From Gammaproteobacteria bacterium (GTDB taxonomy: Bacteria > Pseudomonadota > Gammaproteobacteria > Steroidobacterales > Foliamicaceae): DNA of 64,000 bases. The notes under the pieces were generated by a model that saw only the letters and a program-made list of their open reading frames with translations, searched no databases and had not been told where the DNA came from. Position numbers and translations under genes: made by a program. The DNA is taken from NCBI GenBank assembly GCA_009838035.1, contig VXSK01000005.1, positions 57,105 to 121,104 of the forward strand, read 5' to 3'. Of the stretch, positions 59,682-64,000 are shown one piece after another. Within the stretch, counting starts at the first letter, position 1; each line of letters starts with the position of its first letter.

Positions 59682-62105
59682 TTAATCCTCCTCCGCGCTC
59701 CTGACGTTGTGCATGATGTCGCGGTCGGCAAGGTTTCCGGAAGGCGGCATTTTGATACCCTCGATCCGCGACGGAATCATGCGGCTGGGATAGTAGTTGT
59801 TCTCGATGTCCGCGTCGGCAGTCTCCCACTTCGGGTCCACCACGATGCTGCTGATCTTCTCCGGCGATACAAGCAGTTTCTTCACGCCGTGCGCCGCGCG
59901 CCGCCAGGTCTCGGCCGGCAGATTGATCCGCTCCTGGCTGCCGCCCGCGTAGGTAACTTCGAGAAGGATGGGCATGACAAGCCCGCCGAGATTGGAAAAC
60001 TCGAGGATGTAGTAATTGAGGTCCTCGTCCACCGCCCTTTCCAGGGTGGCGCGCTCCCAGTCCTCAAGCCCCGCCAGGAATTCCTCGTAGCGCTTGCGTT
60101 CCACATCGGTGACCGTGAACTCGTCGTTCTCATCGTAGAAGTCGCGCACGTCCGGGTTTCTCTCCACCCAGGTGCGCCTTCCCTCCGCCCGGTTCTTCTC
60201 GACGAATACGGACGGCGGCTCTGACTCCTCTATCTCGCGAAGCCGAGCGTAGTCCACGTCCGGATCTTCGGTATCCAGACGCATTTCATAGACGCGGTCG
60301 AGCGAGATGTCGACGTGGTCGGTAGTGTAGAACCAGCCGCGCCAGAACCAGTCCAGGTCCACGCCCGAGGCTTCTTCCATCGTGCGGAAAAAATCGGCCG
60401 GCGTCGGCCGCTTGAATTTCCAGCGGCGGGCGTATTCCTTCATGGCGAAGTCGAACAGCTCGCGGCCGAGAACCGTTTCCCGCAGGATATTGAGCGCGGC
60501 CGTCGGTTTGCCGTAGGCATTGGGGCCCACCTGCAGCAGGCTGTCGGCCTGGGTCATGATTGGCACCTGATCGGTCGAGGTCATGTAGTCGGTCATGTCG
60601 CGCGGTTCTACCGCCCAGTTGATCTCCGGGTCCCACTCGCGCCCGGCCACGGCGTCGAGGTAGCTGTTCAGGCCTTCGTCCATCCAGGTCCACTGGCGCT
60701 CGTCGGAGTTCACGATCATCGGGAAGAAGAAATGGCCGATTTCGTGAATGATCACGCCGATAAGGAAGCGCTTGTCGCCGAGGGTGTAGGTGCGCGATCC
60801 GTCGTCCCGCAAGGTGGTCCGCGGGCCGTTGAAGGTGATCATGGGGTATTCCATGCCGCCGAGGAATCCCACGCTCACGGACTGGGCGGTCGGATACGGG
60901 TAGTCGAAAGTGAACCGCGTGTAAACCTCAAGCGCGTGAATCACGACCTCGGTGGAATAGTCCGACCAGAGCGTCCCGCCTTCCTTGGGATAGAAGGACA
61001 TGGCCATGACCTGTTCCTGCTCGGCGCCGGGCTGCCGCATGCCCTTCGCGTCCCAGATGAACTTGCGCGACGAGGCCCAGGCGAAATCGCGCACGTTCTT
61101 CGCGGAGAAACGCCAGGTGGCGGTGCCGGAGGCGCCGTCGCGCTCGTTCTCGCGCGCCTCGTCGGGCGTGACGATGAAGACCGGCCGTTCGGCGGTTTCG
61201 GCCTGCCTGAGCCGCGCCTGCTGTTCGGCCGTCAGCACTTCCCCGCCGTTGGTCAGTTCTCCGGTGGCCGAGACGATGTGGTCCGCGGGCACCGTGATGG
61301 CCACGTCGTAGTCGCCGAATTCCAGCGTGAATTCGCCCGAACCGAGAAACTCCTTGTTGGTCCAGCCCTCGTAGTCGGTGTAGGCGGCCAGGCGCGGGAA
61401 CCACTGCGCAATTGCGAAGATGTGGTTCCCGTCGGTGCGGGCGTCGTCGGGAAAGTGCTCATAGCCGCCCCGCGCCCGAAATGCGGAGCCGTGCACGATG
61501 TTGTAGGCGAAATCGACGTTGAACTCGGTCTGTTCGCCGGTCGCCAACGGCGCCGCAAGGTCCACCCGCATCAGGGTGCCCACGATCACGTGCGGCATCG
61601 GCCGGCCGTTGCCGTCGGTCACCGCGCTGATTTCGAACCCCAGGTCCTCGTCGTCCATGTACTGCAGCCGGCGCAGGTTGCCGAGGCTGATCTGCGCGGC
61701 ATCGTCCTGCCCTGCGGCTGCCGCGGGAGGATTCTCGAAGGTACGGCTCATTTCCGCGATCGAATCGTCGCGGAACCGGTTCTGGTCCAGGTGCAGCCAC
61801 AGCCAGGTAAGCGTGTCGGGCGAGTTGTTGTGATAGGTCACGGTCTGGGTGGCGGAGATGCGCTGCTTCTCCTCGTCCAGCGTTACCTCAATCGAGTAGT
61901 CCACCTGCTGCTGCCAGTACGCGTGGCCGGGTTGTCCGGCGGCGTTGCGGTAGGCGTTGGGGGTCGGAAGTATTTCCTCAAGCTGCCGGAACTTGTCCTC
62001 GAACGGCGGCTCGTTCGTGGTCTCCATGCTCCAGCCCGCCGCGCAGGTCAGCAGGGCGGCGGCTGCGGCCGGCAGGCGCCGGCGTGTCCATTGGTTCGAA
62101 AGCAC
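59682..62105 (-). CDS. M1-family zinc metallopeptidase, exported
   Basis: An 807-residue enzyme. The zinc site HEIGHFFF begins at about residue 453, followed by the distal Glu in WMDEGLNSY. The substrate-binding GGMEYP replaces the GAMEN of classical aminopeptidases. GTG 62105, after a GGGAG site, gives a signal peptide (RRRLPAAAAALLTCAAGWS) and avoids overlap; an ATG at 62156 would overlap the upstream phosphatase gene. It cleaves N-terminal residues from peptides in the periplasm. A ~100-residue acidic region near the C-terminus (TVTDVERKRYEEFLAG) is extra. Confidence 0.87.
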   Translation of the reverse strand: MLSNQWTRRRLPAAAAALLTCAAGWSMETTNEPPFEDKFRQLEEILPTPNAYRNAAGQPGHAYWQQQVDYSIEVTLDEEKQRISATQTVTYHNNSPDTLTWLWLHLDQNRFRDDSIAEMSRTFENPPAAAAGQDDAAQISLGNLRRLQYMDDEDLGFEISAVTDGNGRPMPHVIVGTLMRVDLAAPLATGEQTEFNVDFAYNIVHGSAFRARGGYEHFPDDARTDGNHIFAIAQWFPRLAAYTDYEGWTNKEFLGSGEFTLEFGDYDVAITVPADHIVSATGELTNGGEVLTAEQQARLRQAETAERPVFIVTPDEARENERDGASGTATWRFSAKNVRDFAWASSRKFIWDAKGMRQPGAEQEQVMAMSFYPKEGGTLWSDYSTEVVIHALEVYTRFTFDYPYPTAQSVSVGFLGGMEYPMITFNGPRTTLRDDGSRTYTLGDKRFLIGVIIHEIGHFFFPMIVNSDERQWTWMDEGLNSYLDAVAGREWDPEINWAVEPRDMTDYMTSTDQVPIMTQADSLLQVGPNAYGKPTAALNILRETVLGRELFDFAMKEYARRWKFKRPTPADFFRTMEEASGVDLDWFWRGWFYTTDHVDISLDRVYEMRLDTEDPDVDYARLREIEESEPPSVFVEKNRAEGRRTWVERNPDVRDFYDENDEFTVTDVERKRYEEFLAGLEDWERATLERAVDEDLNYYILEFSNLGGLVMPILLEVTYAGGSQERINLPAETWRRAAHGVKKLLVSPEKISSIVVDPKWETADADIENNYYPSRMIPSRIEGIKMPPSGNLADRDIMHNVRSAEED

Positions 62106-62121
62106 TGAAGTTTCTCCCGTT

Positions 62122-63867
62122 CTATTGTTGTATTTCGTATTTGCCGAGTCCGTCATTGCGGTGTTCTCCGTGGGGAGCGCGCTCCGCCCTCCGCGGCCGG
62201 TCCGTCACCTCGGCCAGCGGTTTCTCCCAGTCTTTCATTGGCGGCAGGCCCAGCGCCCGGGCCAGCGTAGGGGCGATGTGGCGCGGGGTGACCGGCCGGC
62301 CAACGATCGCCGCCTTCAGGTCCGCGCCGTAAAACAGGACCGGCACGCGCAGGTCCGGCAGGTACGGCGACCCATGGCTGGCCGCGTACACGGGCGGGTC
62401 CGCACTGACGAAACTGTGCTGCGATTCAACCACGTACATCTCCCCGCTGCGCCCGTCGAACCAGACGTTGCGGATCAGTTCACAAGTCCGGTCGCCGCCG
62501 CAGTCGTCCAGCTTCGACACCGGCACTGTCCGCGCGATCTCGGGGCGGGCCTCAAGCCATTCGCCGGCCATGCTGCGGACCGAATCGAGGTCGAGCTCCA
62601 GGCGTTCTATGGCCGAAAGGTTGAAGTACGCCCACGGCATCACGATGCCCGTAACCAGGTGTTCGTCCACGTTGAGCTCCGAACTCAACTGGCGGTTCAG
62701 GGCTCCGACCACTCTCAAATCCTGTGCGCCGGTCGCGTTGAGGCCGGAGCTCAACCGTCGGTTCAGTGCCTCGGTCAGGCGCCTTGAGAAAACCCGCGTC
62801 GCCTCGGGATCGGCGCCGGGCGCGTATTCCGGAATCGGCCTCATTCCATGGTCGGAGCTCAGCGCCAGAAGGAAGCGCCCCGGGCCGACGCGGCTGTCGA
62901 GATAGTCCAGAAATTCCGACAGCAAGCGATCCAGCCGGTGGAGATTGTCTTCGGACTCGCGGCTGGCGGGTCCGAATGCGTGCCCGATGCGGTCGGTAGC
63001 GGAAAGACTGACGGAGAGCAGGTCCGGAACGTCGTCCTGGCCCAGCGACTCGTTCTCGATGATGACCTGCGCCAGACCCATCGTGATCCGGTCGCCGTCG
63101 GGCGCGTAGCGCAGCTGGTCGTAGTACTGCCGCGTACCCGCCTGGGCATATTTATGGGGGAAGACCCGGGTCCAGCCTTGCGGCGGCCTCTCGTGGCGCC
63201 GGTCGTCCTCGTGCGCGTAGGCTTCGTCCGGCATCAGCAATTCCCAGGCCGCCGGAACCTGCCGGTAGGCGGTCTCGTTGTATGCGGAGAGCCAGTCCGG
63301 CTCGGCCCCTTCGCGGTAGTAGAAGCCGTTGGTAACGAAGCCGCCGCTGCGGGTGGAGTACCAGAACGCCTTGCCCTGCAGTCCGGCGGTGAATACCGCT
63401 CCCCGGTCCTTTATGGACACCGAGAAGATCTTTGCGCGCCCCTGGTAGCCGGAATAAAGAATGTCGGCCAGCGTGGGTGCGGCCAGGCGCGACGGGGATA
63501 CGCCGTATTCCCTGTCCCAAACGCTGGGGAAGGGCCGCCCCACCTCGCGTTCGTACCAGAAATTGGAGATCACGCCGTGCTTCGACGGGTGGACGCCCGT
63601 GGCGATAGTCGCGTGGCCGGGAGCGGTGGCGCTGGTCGCGTGGTCGTAGGCGGCGTTTCCGTAGACCACGCCCCCTTTCCAGAGGCGCCGGAATCCCGAC
63701 GAAGAGTCCTTCTGCGCCCATTCGCGGGTCCGGTCCGCGGTGAGCTGGTCCACGACCAGGATTACGGTCAGCGCCGGCGGTTCGCCGGCCACAGCGGCGT
63801 CCTGAGCCCAGACCAGGTTGAGCGCAAGCAGGGCGGCCAATGGCGCGAGCCGGCGTATCGGATTCAT
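62122..63867 (-). CDS. PafA-like alkaline phosphatase / phosphodiesterase, exported
   Basis: A 581-residue enzyme with signal peptide (to VWAQ). Metal and nucleophile residues: VVDQLTAD (Asp40), Thr81 in TAPGH, SATDRIGHAFGP, SSDHGM and ASHGSPY. The Thr nucleophile is as in PafA-type phosphatases of the alkaline phosphatase superfamily, which release phosphate from monoesters. Residues about 395-430 are an internal duplication (ALNRRLSSGLN and ALNRQLSSELN, 22 residues apart). Start ATG 63867 gives the signal peptide. It is probably co-transcribed with the M1 gene 16 bp downstream. Confidence 0.88.
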   Translation of the reverse strand: MNPIRRLAPLAALLALNLVWAQDAAVAGEPPALTVILVVDQLTADRTREWAQKDSSSGFRRLWKGGVVYGNAAYDHATSATAPGHATIATGVHPSKHGVISNFWYEREVGRPFPSVWDREYGVSPSRLAAPTLADILYSGYQGRAKIFSVSIKDRGAVFTAGLQGKAFWYSTRSGGFVTNGFYYREGAEPDWLSAYNETAYRQVPAAWELLMPDEAYAHEDDRRHERPPQGWTRVFPHKYAQAGTRQYYDQLRYAPDGDRITMGLAQVIIENESLGQDDVPDLLSVSLSATDRIGHAFGPASRESEDNLHRLDRLLSEFLDYLDSRVGPGRFLLALSSDHGMRPIPEYAPGADPEATRVFSRRLTEALNRRLSSGLNATGAQDLRVVGALNRQLSSELNVDEHLVTGIVMPWAYFNLSAIERLELDLDSVRSMAGEWLEARPEIARTVPVSKLDDCGGDRTCELIRNVWFDGRSGEMYVVESQHSFVSADPPVYAASHGSPYLPDLRVPVLFYGADLKAAIVGRPVTPRHIAPTLARALGLPPMKDWEKPLAEVTDRPRRAERAPHGEHRNDGLGKYEIQQ

Positions 63868-63923
63868 GGCGGGCCAATGTACCGCAAAGCGAACCTGCCC
63901 ACCAACTTTGCGTCGAGCATTGC

Positions 63924-64000
63924 GCCCTGCATCCCCTTCCGGGGAGACGCATGAACCCATCCATGGGGCTCGGCGGCGGCTGTCCTGCCGCCGACGCTCC
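63924..64000 (+). repeat. Variable-stem palindromic element, copy 4 (type B), cut by window end
   Basis: The left arm GCCCTGCATCCCCTTCCGG (63924-63942) is followed by the type B centre, from GGAGACGCATG to the ACGCTCC at the last base. The centre is the same as copy 3 without the 29-bp insert. The right arm lies beyond the window. It sits 56 bp upstream of the phosphatase start, so this copy is not visibly between convergent genes. Confidence 0.8.

Noticed and set aside
60315..62108. Open frame antisense to the M1 peptidase
   Set aside because: Composition and position are those of an antisense shadow; the metallopeptidase motifs are intact on the minus strand.

Overview
The window looks like a chromosomal segment of an uncultured, GC-rich, aerobic gammaproteobacterium. 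The housekeeping genes point there: rpoH with its sigma-32 box, prs beside tRNA-Gln, mutY followed by yggX, ampG, trmB, rppH, and an erpA / bactofilin / DUF6776-type cluster. Four TonB-dependent receptors, an oligopeptide transporter, an alanine/sodium symporter, several acyl-CoA enzymes and many exported hydrolases suggest a scavenger of dissolved organic matter, probably marine or host-associated. No phage, integrase, transposase or CRISPR array is visible.

Layout. 0-5.4 kb: 3' end of an OPT transporter, a DUF1330 protein, a leftward operon (helix-hairpin-helix protein plus two related membrane proteins), an msrQ without a visible msrP, a PaaI-type thioesterase and a HIT protein. 5.4-16.8 kb: acyl-CoA dehydrogenase, two TonB receptors, a Tat-exported amidohydrolase, a cytochrome-c/PQQ-type sugar dehydrogenase and a UbiD decarboxylase, together reading as uptake and periplasmic oxidation of organic (possibly aromatic) acids. 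16.8-24.6 kb: rpoH, a TolB-like propeller, AGCS symporter, Bcr-type efflux pump, prs, tRNA-Gln and an exported protein with a DoxX-like partner. 24.6-30.5 kb: tRNA-Phe, yggX, mutY and, immediately upstream, a compact peptide-export operon: two small genes with canonical 15-residue double-glycine leaders and very strong ribosome binding sites, an HlyD-type adaptor and an ABC transporter with an intact C39 peptidase. It abuts the 3' end of tRNA-Gly. 30.5-40.4 kb: trmB, ampG, xthA and a run of acyl/CoA genes (SDR, enoyl-CoA hydratase, GST, two methyltransferases, family III CoA transferase). 40.5-48.6 kb: two more TonB receptors, a cupin protein, an esterase and a delta-class carbonic anhydrase. 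48.6-56.4 kb: VOC protein, dihydroorotase-like enzyme and a nitrilase-fold protein lacking its catalytic Cys, divergent from a GltD-like flavoprotein plus a two-subunit 2-oxoacid:ferredoxin oxidoreductase. 56.4-64 kb: erpA, bactofilin, DUF6776-like, rppH, a methyltransferase, an M1-type peptidase and a PafA-like phosphatase.

Two signals are not explained by ordinary annotation. First, a family of intergenic elements (three complete, one cut by the window edge) has long perfect inverted-repeat arms, whose sequence differs between copies while pairing is kept, around a conserved centre. All three complete copies lie between convergent genes. Second, the double-glycine peptide operon has a glycine-zipper peptide, a Pro/Trp-rich partner and no recognisable immunity gene. 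All calls were made by reading the sequence; no database search was run.
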